A stretch of 64,000 nucleotides of DNA. It comes from Clostridium niameyense. Lineage in GTDB: Bacteria; Bacillota; Clostridia; Clostridiales; Clostridiaceae. How positions within the stretch are numbered: position 1 is the stretch's first letter; every line of letters begins with the position of its first letter. Location: NCBI RefSeq assembly GCF_001243045.1, contig NZ_LN849007.1, positions 1,826,989-1,890,988 of the forward strand, read 5' to 3'. The notes under the pieces are model-generated. The model did not search any database. It was given only the letters and a program-made list of their open reading frames with translations, and was not told where the DNA came from. Below, piece after piece: positions 35,825 through 44,538 of the stretch. A program made the position numbers and the translations under genes.

Positions 35825-36484
35825 CTAAAAATCTTTATTTATATAAATTTTTACAGATATAAAATAAGATATTATATAAATTAATATAGTTATAATTGCA
35901 ATAAAAAATAAAATTCCATTAACGTTATCTATTTTTATTATAAAACTTATTATATTTTTTCCTATAATAGTTTTGGGTATTTTGTCCATTATTTGAGGTA
36001 GTAAAATCATTAGTATATACATAATAACATTTACTTTATTTGTTTTTTCTAGATTTTTAGTTGAAAATGGTATGTATATAGAAAAATATATAAAACTAAT
36101 TAATAAGCTCATTAGTAAAATTCTAAAATCGGCTATAGTTCCACCATCAATTGATAATAATTTTAGTAAGATCGTTTCTAGAACAGCAAGAACAGAAAAA
36201 AATAAATTATATATAATAAGAGTAATATATTTCAACAAAATAATATGCTTTCTTGATATAGGAAAACTATTTATTATCATTGTTTCCCACTTATTTTTAT
36301 ATGTTTCCATAGATACAAAACAAAAATAACTCATAAATATTACTGAATATAAGTAAACATATACATTATTATAATCTCCTAAGGTTACTTTATATATAAT
36401 AAAATTTATTACTAAAAAAATTGGAACTACATATAACATAGATCTTTTTATAATTCTTAAATCCTTCATTATTAAATTAAACAT
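35825..36484 (-). CDS. ABC-2 type permease subunit (ABC_membrane2-like)
   Basis: This 219-residue protein has about six hydrophobic helices after the short amphipathic start MFNLIMKDLRIIKRSM. It is the third permease of the cluster and more divergent than the two tandem paralogues upstream. It has the same plan, including a loop NSFPISRKHIILLKYI near residue 72, equivalent to NSLPVxRxEVVISKYL in the others. This loop is typical of BcrB/YtrC-type ABC exporters. AAAGGTGG precedes the ATG. The exported compound is unknown. Confidence 0.75.
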   Translation of the reverse strand: MFNLIMKDLRIIKRSMLYVVPIFLVINFIIYKVTLGDYNNVYVYLYSVIFMSYFCFVSMETYKNKWETMIINSFPISRKHIILLKYITLIIYNLFFSVLAVLETILLKLLSIDGGTIADFRILLMSLLISFIYFSIYIPFSTKNLEKTNKVNVIMYILMILLPQIMDKIPKTIIGKNIISFIIKIDNVNGILFFIAIITILIYIISYFISVKIYINKDF

Positions 36485-36496
36485 TTTATCCCACCT

Positions 36497-37120
36497 TTAT
36501 AAATCCCTAATTGGGTATAGAATTAAAGATACTGATATAGAAATTATAAGTATTATAACTACTAACAAAATAAATAAATAATTATTAAACAAATTCATTA
36601 TATATGAAATAGATAGGTGTGAGGATTTAGATAAAAATCCAAAACAACTTCCACATATTCCTGGATAAAGTATCATACTGGTTATTTGTGATACTTTTGA
36701 ATTTGCTGAAAAATACACTAAATAATTTATAGAATTAATGAAGGTAATAAAAACTATTATGCTTATGGCTCCCTTAAAACTTAAAGGATTATATCCAAAT
36801 CCTTTTAATATATAAGATAATGGTTGGCATAATATGGTGAAAATAAAAATCATTAAAACTCTATTTAAATACTTAGAAATAACAACTTCATGTCTATTTA
36901 CAGGTAATGAATTTATAATATAACTTCCTTTATAATTATTATCCATAGCATCTGATGTATAACTAAACATATATACTAAACTAAAAATAATATAAAAATA
37001 TAAACCCTCTGTTGTAAGTTTATTTCCTAAAAATATTAATACTAAAACTATAGCCCATATGCTTTTTAAGCCACTTTTGCCCTGTAAAAACTCTTTTTTT
37101 AATAAATTTAAATTAAACAT
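36497..37120 (-). CDS. ABC-2 type permease subunit, tandem paralogue B
   Basis: This 207-residue membrane protein with about six helices begins MFNLNLLKKEFLQGKSG and contains NSLPVNRHEVVISKYLNRVL near residue 70. It is clearly paralogous to the next gene upstream (37134-37757), with the same length and alignable from end to end. The frame is open from 37159, but AGGAGAGG lies just before the ATG at 37120, which matches the paralogue's N-terminus. The two probably form a heterodimeric channel with the ATPase encoded at 37750. Confidence 0.78.
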   Translation of the reverse strand: MFNLNLLKKEFLQGKSGLKSIWAIVLVLIFLGNKLTTEGLYFYIIFSLVYMFSYTSDAMDNNYKGSYIINSLPVNRHEVVISKYLNRVLMIFIFTILCQPLSYILKGFGYNPLSFKGAISIIVFITFINSINYLVYFSANSKVSQITSMILYPGICGSCFGFLSKSSHLSISYIMNLFNNYLFILLVVIILIISISVSLILYPIRDL

Positions 37121-37133
37121 ATAACCTCTCCTC

Positions 37134-37757
37134 TTATAAATCCTTTTTTTCGTAAACATTTAAGGACACAATAACAGAAATTAAACATATTAATACTACA
37201 ATTAAAATTCTTAAATTACTATTAAGTATTTCAATAATAAAGTTTAGTTTTCCAGAAAGTCTCGTTGTAAATATCATAAAACTCCCAATACACATTAATG
37301 TATAAACTAATAATCTAATTATTTGAGATATTTTATTATTAAAGCAAAAATATAGTACGTAACTAAAAGTATTATATAGTGTAATACCTAATATTATATT
37401 TAATGCTACTTTAAAATCTAAAGGCTTTATGCCAAAAGGATTTATTGCATGAGTTATTACCTTTAAAATTATTGTAGCAATAATAGTATAAATTAATGAT
37501 GATAGATATTTTGAAATAACAACTTCACGCCTAGTAACAGGAAGAGAATTTATAATATATGATCCTTTTTTTTGCCCATCCATAATATCTATAGAAGCAG
37601 TTATAGTATATATAGCTGGTAAAATAATAAAGAAATATAATCCATCTAAATTAAAGTTTCTTCCTAAAAAAACATATAATAAAGTAAGTAAAAATGCATG
37701 TTTAACATAAACTTTGGCTTGTAGTAATTCTTTTTTTAATAAATTTATGTTAAACAT
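37134..37757 (-). CDS. ABC-2 type permease subunit, tandem paralogue A
   Basis: Also 207 residues with about six helices: MFNINLLKKELLQAKVYV at the start and NSLPVTRREVVISKYLSSLI near residue 70. The frame opens at a GTG (37766) that is part of the AAAGGTG ribosome site. The ATG at 37757 is chosen, which also overlaps the ATPase stop by 8 bases, so the pair is translationally coupled. Its end lies 13 bases before the start of paralogue B. The tandem duplication is evident. Confidence 0.78.
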   Translation of the reverse strand: MFNINLLKKELLQAKVYVKHAFLLTLLYVFLGRNFNLDGLYFFIILPAIYTITASIDIMDGQKKGSYIINSLPVTRREVVISKYLSSLIYTIIATIILKVITHAINPFGIKPLDFKVALNIILGITLYNTFSYVLYFCFNNKISQIIRLLVYTLMCIGSFMIFTTRLSGKLNFIIEILNSNLRILIVVLICLISVIVSLNVYEKKDL

Positions 37758-38616
37758 CCCTATCACCTTTTACAGTAAATAACATTATATCTTCCAATGT
37801 AGGCTTTTCTATAACAACATTATTCTTATACTTTTTTTCTATAAAACCCCTTTTCTCTGTTAATGCCTCAAATCCAAATTTGTTTTTTCTTATAGCTACA
37901 AAATCCTTTTTGTTCTCTAAATTTAAAATATCATTTCCTCCTTTTATTAAGGCATACGACTCCATTATTTCATCCTTTTCTTTAGAAAAAACAATTTCTC
38001 CGTTATTAATAAAAGTTATATAGTCCGCAACTTTTTCTAAATCTGTAGTTATATGTGTAGAAAAAAATATACTTTTATCTTCATTTTGTATTATTTCATA
38101 AAGTATATCCAATATTTCCCTCCTGAATATAGGATCTAAACCTGCAGTAGGCTCGTCCATTATTATAAATTCTGCATTATGACTTAAAGCCACCGCTAAT
38201 GCAAACTTTGTTTTCATTCCTTTAGATAATGTTTTTATTTTAGATTTAGTATCTAATCCAAATTGATTTAAATATTTATTAAATGTTTCATCACTCCATT
38301 GAGAGTAAAAAGGCTTTATTATTTTTATTACCTCTCGTATTTTTAAATCCTCATAATAATAATTTTCATCATATACAAAACCAATTCTATCTTTTATTTC
38401 TTTTTCACATTTAATATTATCCATTCCAAAAACTTTAATTTCACCACTATTTTTCTTTATAAGATTCATTATAAGTTTTATAGTAGTACTTTTTCCTGAA
38501 CCATTTGGTCCTATAAATCCCATTATATAGCCCTTGGGAACATTGAACCTTATATCCTTCAAAGTAAAATTTTTATACTCTTTTCTTAAATCTTTAATTT
38601 CTAAAATGTTTTCCAT
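37750..38616 (-). CDS. ABC transporter ATPase, BcrA/YtrB type
   Basis: This 288-residue nucleotide-binding subunit has Walker A GPNGSGKSTT near residue 35, the Q loop FVYDENYYY near 80, the signature LSKGMKTKFALAVAL near 130 (LSKGM form common in exporters with GntR control), Walker B FIIMDEPTAGLDP near 150 and the switch His in FFSTHIT near 185. A C-terminal extension of about 70 residues follows, as in BcrA-like proteins. The frame is open from 38640. The ATG at 38616 has AGGGGG upstream and gives the normal N-terminus MENILEIKDL. Confidence 0.9.
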   Translation of the reverse strand: MENILEIKDLRKEYKNFTLKDIRFNVPKGYIMGFIGPNGSGKSTTIKLIMNLIKKNSGEIKVFGMDNIKCEKEIKDRIGFVYDENYYYEDLKIREVIKIIKPFYSQWSDETFNKYLNQFGLDTKSKIKTLSKGMKTKFALAVALSHNAEFIIMDEPTAGLDPIFRREILDILYEIIQNEDKSIFFSTHITTDLEKVADYITFINNGEIVFSKEKDEIMESYALIKGGNDILNLENKKDFVAIRKNKFGFEALTEKRGFIEKKYKNNVVIEKPTLEDIMLFTVKGDRDV

Positions 38617-38633
38617 AAAAAATCCCCCTAAAA

Positions 38634-39008
38634 TTAACATTCTTCATATAAAATGGTAAGCATTTGTATAAGTTCTTCTAAGGATACCTCCATCATTTTG
38701 CTGTCCTTTATTATTTCACACAACTTATCTTCCATAATTTTCATTTTCTTTTCTCTCATAAGTTCTCTATTTTGAGGAGCTATAAAACTACCTTTTCCAG
38801 GAACTGTTTGTATAAATCCTTCCCTCTCTAATTCCTCGTAAGCTCTTTTAGTAGTTATGACACTAATACTAAGTTCTTTTGCCAAATTTCTTATAGAAGG
38901 TAATGCTTCTCCTTCTTCCACATTTCCTTTTATTATATTTTCTTTTATTTGATCTACTATCTGCTGATAAATGGCTTTACCTGCAGAATTGGATACAATT
39001 ATATTCAT
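38634..39008 (-). CDS. GntR-family regulator, YtrA subfamily
   Basis: This 124-residue protein has a GntR winged helix at residues 10-75: AIYQQIVDQIKENI, LPSIRNLAKELSISVITTKR (split as LPSIRNLAKEL and VITTKRAYEELE) and the wing FIQTVPGKGSFI. A short C-terminal dimerisation helix follows. This size and its place ahead of a BcrA-type ATPase and permeases are typical of YtrA regulators. It is probably an autorepressor acting at the palindrome 39052-39078. The ATG at 39008 has AAGGAG 7 bases upstream; the ATG at 39014 is too close. Confidence 0.9.
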   Translation of the reverse strand: MNIIVSNSAGKAIYQQIVDQIKENIIKGNVEEGEALPSIRNLAKELSISVITTKRAYEELEREGFIQTVPGKGSFIAPQNRELMREKKMKIMEDKLCEIIKDSKMMEVSLEELIQMLTILYEEC

Positions 39009-39051
39009 AGACATTCTCCTTTTAACAGTGTCTTCTTGTACATACCATATA

Positions 39052-39094
39052 TACTGTATATATATATTATATACAGTACATATATAGAAATCAA
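39052..39094 (-). promoter_or_regulatory. Promoter and palindromic operator of the GntR/ABC operon
   Basis: A -35 TTGATT (39094-39089) and a -10 TATAAT (39071-39066) have exactly 17 bases between them on the minus strand. Inverted arms TACTGTATATA (39052-39062) and TATATACAGTA (39068-39078) with 5 bases between them cover the -10. This is the expected arrangement for YtrA-type autorepression. Confidence 0.75.
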
Positions 39095-39147
39095 TACCCT
39101 ATTATGAAAAAGTACATATTACTCACTTAATAATATGTACAACAACT

Positions 39148-39486
39148 TTATATAAATTTCTTATAATCTAAAATCGGAATTATATTTATAACAGGTTCCT
39201 CATAGGGATGGATATTTTTTATGGTTTTTAATACTTCTTTAAGTAAAATTTTCTTACAACAAAACTCAGCTTTAACCTCTTCCTCTATAGAAAGCCTTCC
39301 AATACTTCCTTCAAAGGGATTTGCTCCATTTAAAGGTCTCCATGAACCTTTCACTTTTGTAATAGTCATACAACTGTCATAATTTCCACCTATAGTTAAT
39401 GCACCTATAGAATTTAAATTTTCCCTAAGAACCTTTAAATATTCTTCAGGTATAAATGTTTCTATTTTAAATATATCAAATTCCAT
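39148..39486 (-). CDS. NIF3/YqfO-associated domain protein
   Basis: This 112-residue protein matches the small PII/CutA-like domain found inserted in YqfO-type NIF3 proteins, here free-standing: ETFIPEEYLKVLRENLNSIG near residue 8, GNYDSCMTITKVKGSWRPL near 34, NPFEGSIGRLSIEEEVKAEF (near 57), and HPYEEPVINIIP near 92. The molecular role of the stand-alone domain is unknown. AAGGAGAG precedes the ATG. It is probably a single gene. Confidence 0.78.
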   Translation of the reverse strand: MEFDIFKIETFIPEEYLKVLRENLNSIGALTIGGNYDSCMTITKVKGSWRPLNGANPFEGSIGRLSIEEEVKAEFCCKKILLKEVLKTIKNIHPYEEPVINIIPILDYKKFI

Positions 39487-39554
39487 GAAAATCTCTCCTT
39501 ATTACATAAAAAAATTATATATTTATTATAGCAAAGTATTAAGAATTCAAAAAA

Positions 39555-39590
39555 ATATCTAGAAGGTACTATAAATTCCATTCTAGATAT
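39555..39590 (-). terminator. Terminator of the aminotransferase operon
   Basis: ATATCTAGAA (39555-39564) pairs perfectly with TTCTAGATAT (39581-39590) and is followed on the minus strand by a run of T. It lies just beyond the stop of the aminotransferase gene at 39607. Confidence 0.85.
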
Positions 39591-39606
39591 TTTAGATTAT
39601 TTTTAT

Positions 39607-40728
39607 TTATTTTTCATAAAACTTCTTAATTGTTTCACAAACAAAATCTACTTCTTCTTCTTTTAGTTCAGGATATATTGGCAATGCTAATATTTCTTTT
39701 GAAATTTTTTCAGCTACTGGGAAATCCCCTTTTTTATATCCTAAGTAACTAAAACATTTTTGAAGATGTAGCGGTATAGGATAATAAATGCTATTTCCTA
39801 TTTCATGTTCTTTTAAATAAGCTACTAGCTCATCTCTTCTTTCTGCTAATATATTAAATACATAATATACTGGTTTTTGATCTCCTTTTATTTTAGGAAA
39901 TCTTATATTCTTACAATCTTTAAGTCTTTCCATATACATATTGGCTAACTTTTCTCTATTTTTAATAGCTTCATCTATATATTTTAACTTTACAGAAAGT
40001 ACTGATGCTTGCATTGCATCTAATCTTGAATTATATCCTATGTAATCATAATGATATTTCTTAGATGCTCCATGTACTCTAAACATTTTAGCTTTTTCTG
40101 CTAGTTCATCATTATTAGTAACGATCATGCCACCATCACCATATCCACCTAAAGTTTTAGTTGGGAAAAATGAGAATATACCAAAGTCACCAATAGTACC
40201 TGCATGTCTATATGTTTCTCCATTACCTTTCCATCTCATTCCAAAGGCTTCTGCAGCATCTTCTAAAACTCTTAAATCATGCTTGTTAGCTATTTCCATT
40301 ATTTTATCCATGTTATTCATTTGAGAGAATAAATGAATAGGTAATATACCTACTGTATTAGAATTTATTTTTGACTCTACTTGATTTAAATTCATTTCAA
40401 ATGTTTCTTCATCAATATCTACAAATACAGGTTTTGCTCTGTGCTTTGCAATACAAGAAGTTGAAGCTAGAAATGTAAATGGAGAAGTAATAACTTCCTT
40501 TCCATCTTCAAAACCTAAAATATGAGATGCTATTACCAAGGCATCTGTACCTGATGCTACTCCTATAGCATGCTTTGCTCCTGTATATTTTTTTATTTCT
40601 TCTTCAAAATTCTTTACTGTTGGTCCTAATATAAAACTTCCACTATCTATTACATCAAATATAGCTTTATCAAATTCAGCTTTTTTTTCTGAATACTCTC
40701 TTTGAGACGTATAAAAATTAACTTTCAT
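39607..40728 (-). CDS. DegT/DnrJ/EryC1 aminotransferase (second gene)
   Basis: This is a PLP-dependent aminotransferase of the DegT family, 373 residues. It shows FILGPTVKNFEEEIKKYTGA near residue 32, GVASGTDALVIA near 57, the Asp near EDAAEAFGM (about 157), and the PLP lysine in FFPTKTLGGYGDGG near 187. The family aminates keto groups of nucleotide sugars. No sugar-nucleotide genes are nearby, so the substrate is unknown. It is 23 bases downstream of the next aminotransferase and only distantly similar to it. Confidence 0.9.
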   Translation of the reverse strand: MKVNFYTSQREYSEKKAEFDKAIFDVIDSGSFILGPTVKNFEEEIKKYTGAKHAIGVASGTDALVIASHILGFEDGKEVITSPFTFLASTSCIAKHRAKPVFVDIDEETFEMNLNQVESKINSNTVGILPIHLFSQMNNMDKIMEIANKHDLRVLEDAAEAFGMRWKGNGETYRHAGTIGDFGIFSFFPTKTLGGYGDGGMIVTNNDELAEKAKMFRVHGASKKYHYDYIGYNSRLDAMQASVLSVKLKYIDEAIKNREKLANMYMERLKDCKNIRFPKIKGDQKPVYYVFNILAERRDELVAYLKEHEIGNSIYYPIPLHLQKCFSYLGYKKGDFPVAEKISKEILALPIYPELKEEEVDFVCETIKKFYEK

Positions 40729-40751
40729 GTTTAAATCTCTCCTTTTAAAAT

Positions 40752-41927
40752 CTATTTAATTACTTTTTCTACTGCTTTTACAAGTTCTTTAGCTACATAT
40801 TCTGTATCTTCTAATGTTAATGTAGAATACACTGGTAGAGATATTTCATTACAGAATTGAGCATAAGCGTTTGGATAATCTTCTATTTTATATCCTAAAT
40901 TTTTGTATAATGTAAACATTGGAAGTGGCTTAAAATGTACATTTGTTGCTATGTCTTTTTCAGCCAATATTTTTATAACTTCACTTCTTTGTTTTTCATT
41001 AAATCCTTTTATTCTTAAAGGATATAAATGATAAGAAGTTTCTCTGATTTCATCTTTTTTAAATGGTATTATAGCCCAATCTTTTTCAGCTAATACTTTT
41101 GTATAAGTATCAAATATAGCTTCACGTTTTCTTAACATATCTTCATACCTTGTAAGTTGAACAAGCCCTATAGCCGCTCCCATATCTGTCATATTACATT
41201 TATGGCCATCTGTTACTATATCATACTCCCACGCCCCTGCTTTCATTTTAGATAAAGCATCTTTTGATTGACCGTGTAAAGATTCTAATTTGAAATCCTT
41301 TAATAGATCTTCTCTTCCTTTAAAATTGTTATTATCAAAAGTTATTCCCCCACCTTCTGCTGTTGTAAGATTTTTTACTGCATGAAAAGAAAATACATGG
41401 AAATCCATTTGACCTCCTACTTTTTTTCCTTTATATATGGCACCTAATGAATGTGCAGAATCTGAAACTAAAACTATATCTTCACGACCTTTTTCCTTTA
41501 ATATTTCTCTTATTGCGTCATAATCTACGGGAACACCTGCAAAGTCTACAGTATATATAGCCTTAGTTTTTGGAGTTATAGCATCTTTTAATTTATCTAT
41601 ATCTATTAAAAAAGTATCCTTTTTAACATCTACATAAGTTGGTTTTATACCTCTATGTATTAGCACGCTAGAAGTAGCAGTATAAGTATAAGGAGTAGTT
41701 ATAACTTCATCTCCTTCTTTTATATCTAAAGTCTTTAGTATAAGTTCTAATCCGGCTGTAGCACTAGATAGAGCAATAGCCTTATTTGAATCACAGTATT
41801 TAGCTAAATTTTCTTCGAATTCTTTAGTTTTAGGGCCTGAAGTTATCCAACCAGATTTTAAAACCTCCACTACTGCATTTATTTCATCTTGTGTTATATC
41901 TGGTGGTGAAAATGGTATTTTTTTCAT
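40752..41927 (-). CDS. DegT/DnrJ/EryC1 aminotransferase (first gene)
   Basis: This 391-residue enzyme belongs to the same family, closer to the UDP-4-amino-sugar (PseC/ArnB) type: SGWITSGPKTKEFEENLAKY near residue 27, ALSSATAGLELIL near 51, DSAHSLGAIYKGKKVGG near 155, PLP lysine in FSFHAVKNLTTAEGG near 178. The frame is open from 41945; AAGGAT lies before the ATG at 41927. It comes directly after the MerR-methyltransferase gene and is probably controlled by it. Confidence 0.9.
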   Translation of the reverse strand: MKKIPFSPPDITQDEINAVVEVLKSGWITSGPKTKEFEENLAKYCDSNKAIALSSATAGLELILKTLDIKEGDEVITTPYTYTATSSVLIHRGIKPTYVDVKKDTFLIDIDKLKDAITPKTKAIYTVDFAGVPVDYDAIREILKEKGREDIVLVSDSAHSLGAIYKGKKVGGQMDFHVFSFHAVKNLTTAEGGGITFDNNNFKGREDLLKDFKLESLHGQSKDALSKMKAGAWEYDIVTDGHKCNMTDMGAAIGLVQLTRYEDMLRKREAIFDTYTKVLAEKDWAIIPFKKDEIRETSYHLYPLRIKGFNEKQRSEVIKILAEKDIATNVHFKPLPMFTLYKNLGYKIEDYPNAYAQFCNEISLPVYSTLTLEDTEYVAKELVKAVEKVIK

Positions 41928-41952
41928 AATAATCCTTCCCTTCATAAATTCA

Positions 41953-43152
41953 TTATTTTATACTTTTAAAATATCCTGTATCTTTTGTTATATATATATT
42001 TCCCTTTTTTCTTATTTCATTTTCCAAATAATCATAAATATTTTTTAAATCTTTTGAAGATAAACTTATCTTGTTATTTCCCGGCATAGAAAATATATAA
42101 TCTAGTATATATACAGGATCTGTTACCATTAAATTATCTTCATATCGTTTTGTGTAAACTTTTTTAAAGTAGTTAGATATTACATCTAAACCGTTTTCCA
42201 ATTGAAAACTATCTGTACTTTCCCAACTTTTACTAGTTAAATTATATATATTAAATTTAGATATAATTTCTCTTATTTCCTTCATATGATTTTTTCCTAC
42301 AGTAGATGAAAAAAAAGTACCTTTAGGCTTTAATACTCTTTTTATTTCATCTAAAGCTTTATCTATATTGTCTACATGATAAAGCATATGATTTGCAATA
42401 ACCACATGAAAACTCTCATCTTCAAAAGGAATACTTTGAGCATCTACAATTTTAAATTTAAATCTATCCTTTTTATAACCTAAACTTTTTTTTGCATCTT
42501 TTAACATACCTTTAGAAAAATCCGTTAAAGTTATGTCCCAAGTTTCTGGAATCTTTTTAAAATTTTTATTCCATAAAGCAGCATCACCACAACCTAATTC
42601 TAATATTTTAACATTATCTTGTAGTTTAAGTTGCTTAAAAAACCACTGCATCCATCCTTCTTTATTAGTACTAAATAATTCATGTATTTTAATTCTTGCT
42701 CTTAAATTAGATGCATTTTCATATTGCTGTGCCCAGTTTTTATCAGAATTTATAGCACTAATTATATTAACAAACTTATACCAATCTAATTCCTTATCTA
42801 AATCTAACATATTAGCTGCCTCATCCAAAGCTTTTATAACAGATTGTATATGTTTTATTTTTTCTTTCATTATTTCCTTTTGAATTTCTAAAGATTTTTT
42901 TAAGTCCCTATGATTTAAATCATACTTCATTATATTAGCTATATCATCTAAAGAAAGTCCTATAAACTTTAAAGTTAATATTTTTTGCAACTTTCCAAAA
43001 TCCTCTTTGCTATATAATCTATGGCCTGCATCATTATAAGAGGTAGGACTTAGTAAATCTATTTTATCATAATATCTTAAAGTTCTTAAGGTAACACCTG
43101 CCTTTTTAGCAAATTCACCTATAGTAAATAATTGTTCAGTGCTTTTTTCCAT
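41953..43152 (-). CDS. MerR regulator fused to a SAM-dependent methyltransferase
   Basis: Residues 1-75 are a MerR winged helix (LFTIGEFAKKAGVTLRTLRY, then YDKIDLLSP and the wing GHRLYSKEDF). A coiled helix runs to about 120, followed by a region of low similarity to about 180. A class I methyltransferase domain then occupies about 185-330: VKILELGCGDAALW, LTDFSKGML, the VVIANHMLYHV block and VLKPKGTFF. The C-terminal tail of about 70 residues is not recognised. Thus one protein may sense and modify the same ligand. The gene starts a run with two DegT aminotransferases and has a MerR-type promoter. AGAGGTG precedes the ATG. Confidence 0.85.
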   Translation of the reverse strand: MEKSTEQLFTIGEFAKKAGVTLRTLRYYDKIDLLSPTSYNDAGHRLYSKEDFGKLQKILTLKFIGLSLDDIANIMKYDLNHRDLKKSLEIQKEIMKEKIKHIQSVIKALDEAANMLDLDKELDWYKFVNIISAINSDKNWAQQYENASNLRARIKIHELFSTNKEGWMQWFFKQLKLQDNVKILELGCGDAALWNKNFKKIPETWDITLTDFSKGMLKDAKKSLGYKKDRFKFKIVDAQSIPFEDESFHVVIANHMLYHVDNIDKALDEIKRVLKPKGTFFSSTVGKNHMKEIREIISKFNIYNLTSKSWESTDSFQLENGLDVISNYFKKVYTKRYEDNLMVTDPVYILDYIFSMPGNNKISLSSKDLKNIYDYLENEIRKKGNIYITKDTGYFKSIK

Positions 43153-43235
43153 ATAAACACCTCTATATAAATTATAAGAAATAAATATAATCCAATTAAA
43201 GTATTACCATTCATATCTTTAATTTATTATATACT

Positions 43236-43266
43236 ATAATAACCCATAACGTAAGGTAAGGTGCAA
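43236..43266 (-). promoter_or_regulatory. MerR-type promoter with 19-base spacer
   Basis: On the minus strand a -35 TTGCAC (43266-43261) and a -10 TATTAT (43241-43236) are separated by 19 bases containing an imperfect dyad around CCTTACGTTATGG. An over-long spacer with a dyad between the boxes is the hallmark of promoters activated by MerR proteins. The remainder of 43153-43462 shows no gene. Confidence 0.65.
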
Positions 43267-43483
43267 TACTTTTGTAAAAATTTTATTTTTAACTTTATTT
43301 TCTATAATTATCATACTATTTTATGTTAAGCTTTTAATATACATTCATTAATTAAATAAAACTCATATATTTTTATATAAAAATACCACTTATCTTCTAT
43401 AAACAACCACCTATTTAAAATTAATATTCAAAATAAATAATTTTTCTTATAATATAGTTGCAATGAAAAACGGAGGTGACATA

Positions 43484-43924
43484 ATGCAGGTTGAAATAAA
43501 AATAGAAGAAAATTGTCAAGATCCAAAAATAATAATACTCACTAATAAAATTACAGAAGAAGTAAATGAAATCATAAAAAAGCTTTCATATACTAAGCCA
43601 GAGACAATAGCTGGTTTTAAAGGAGATACTCTGCAGATAATTAACCCAGATGATATTATTAGAATTTTCACTTCAAATCAAAAGGTATATGCTATAACAG
43701 ACGAAGGGGAATTTATAGTTAAACTAAGACTTTACGAATTTGAGGAAAGATTAGACAAAAGTACTTTTGTAAGAATCTCTAATTCAGAGATAATTAATTT
43801 AAAAAAGGTTAAAAATATGGATCTTAGTTTTAGTGGGACTATTTGTGTAAAATTATCTGGTAACATTACAACCTATGTTTCTCGGCGTTATGTCTCCAAA
43901 ATCAAAAAAACATTAGGAATTTGA
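43484..43924 (+). CDS. LytTR-domain DNA-binding regulator
   Basis: This 146-residue protein has no receiver domain. Its C-terminal half is a LytTR DNA-binding domain: IFTSNQKVYAITDEGEFIVK near residue 58, LDKSTFVRISNSEIINLKKV near 90 and YVSRRYVSKIKK at the end. This is the standard form that is paired with a DUF3021 membrane protein, which modulates it. The frame is open from 43463, but CGGAGGTGA lies before the ATG at 43484. A TATAAT at 43448-43453 is a likely -10. Confidence 0.88.
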   Translation: MQVEIKIEENCQDPKIIILTNKITEEVNEIIKKLSYTKPETIAGFKGDTLQIINPDDIIRIFTSNQKVYAITDEGEFIVKLRLYEFEERLDKSTFVRISNSEIINLKKVKNMDLSFSGTICVKLSGNITTYVSRRYVSKIKKTLGI

Positions 43925-43934
43925 GGTGGTTTAT

Positions 43935-44393
43935 ATGAAGAAGAAAATAATTTATAGAGGATTTTTAGGATTCCCTTTGGGGACTTTTATAAGCTATACT
44001 ATCACAATTATTATTTCATTAATTTTTGCTAATGGTTATTATTCTCCAGCAGTTCCTATTTTAATTAAACAATGTGGAAATGAAATTAATGCGGTTATTA
44101 TCCAATTTGTTTTATCAGGTATTTTCGGTAGCATTTGTTGTTCTAGCTCAGTGGTATGGGAACGCGACGACTGGAGCATTTTAAAGCAATCCTTTATTCA
44201 CTTTATTATTATATCTTTTACATTATTCCCTATAGCTTACTTAACTCATTGGATGGAACGTTCTATTATAGGGACTATAACTTATTTTGCTATATTTATT
44301 TTCATATATATTGTAATTTGGATAATTGAATATAGTATATGGAAACATAGAGTTAATCAAATAAATAAAAAAATACAAAATAAAAATAAATAA
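43935..44393 (+). CDS. DUF3021 membrane protein
   Basis: This 152-residue protein has four hydrophobic helices (about residues 12-33, 53-70, 85-105, 112-135). The GFLGFPLGTFISYTITI start and the later SVVWERDDWSILKQSFIHF, a variant of the WxxxxWSxxxqt family block, mark DUF3021. It almost always sits next to a LytTR regulator, as here, and is thought to hold it at the membrane or inhibit it. The open frame starts at a GTG (43926) inside the GAGGTGG ribosome site; the ATG at 43935 is preferred. Confidence 0.85.
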   Translation: MKKKIIYRGFLGFPLGTFISYTITIIISLIFANGYYSPAVPILIKQCGNEINAVIIQFVLSGIFGSICCSSSVVWERDDWSILKQSFIHFIIISFTLFPIAYLTHWMERSIIGTITYFAIFIFIYIVIWIIEYSIWKHRVNQINKKIQNKNK

Positions 44394-44424
44394 AATATAC
44401 CTTTTATTATATTATTATAAAACT

Positions 44425-44479
44425 AAAAGGACTTCTCCCAATACACAAAATGTAATGTGAGAGTCCCTTATATATTTTT
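44425..44479 (+). terminator. Imperfect hairpin element, probable terminator
   Basis: AAAAGGACTTCTC pairs imperfectly with GTGAGAGTCCCTT around an inner ACA...TGT stem, followed by ATATATTTTTC. It ends the LytTR/DUF3021 operon, faces the convergent folK, and shares sequence with the element at 788-846. Confidence 0.55.
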
Positions 44480-44538
44480 CAACAGAACTTTATAAAAAAA
44501 TTTAATCATTTATAGTGTATTTTAATATAATATCTACT

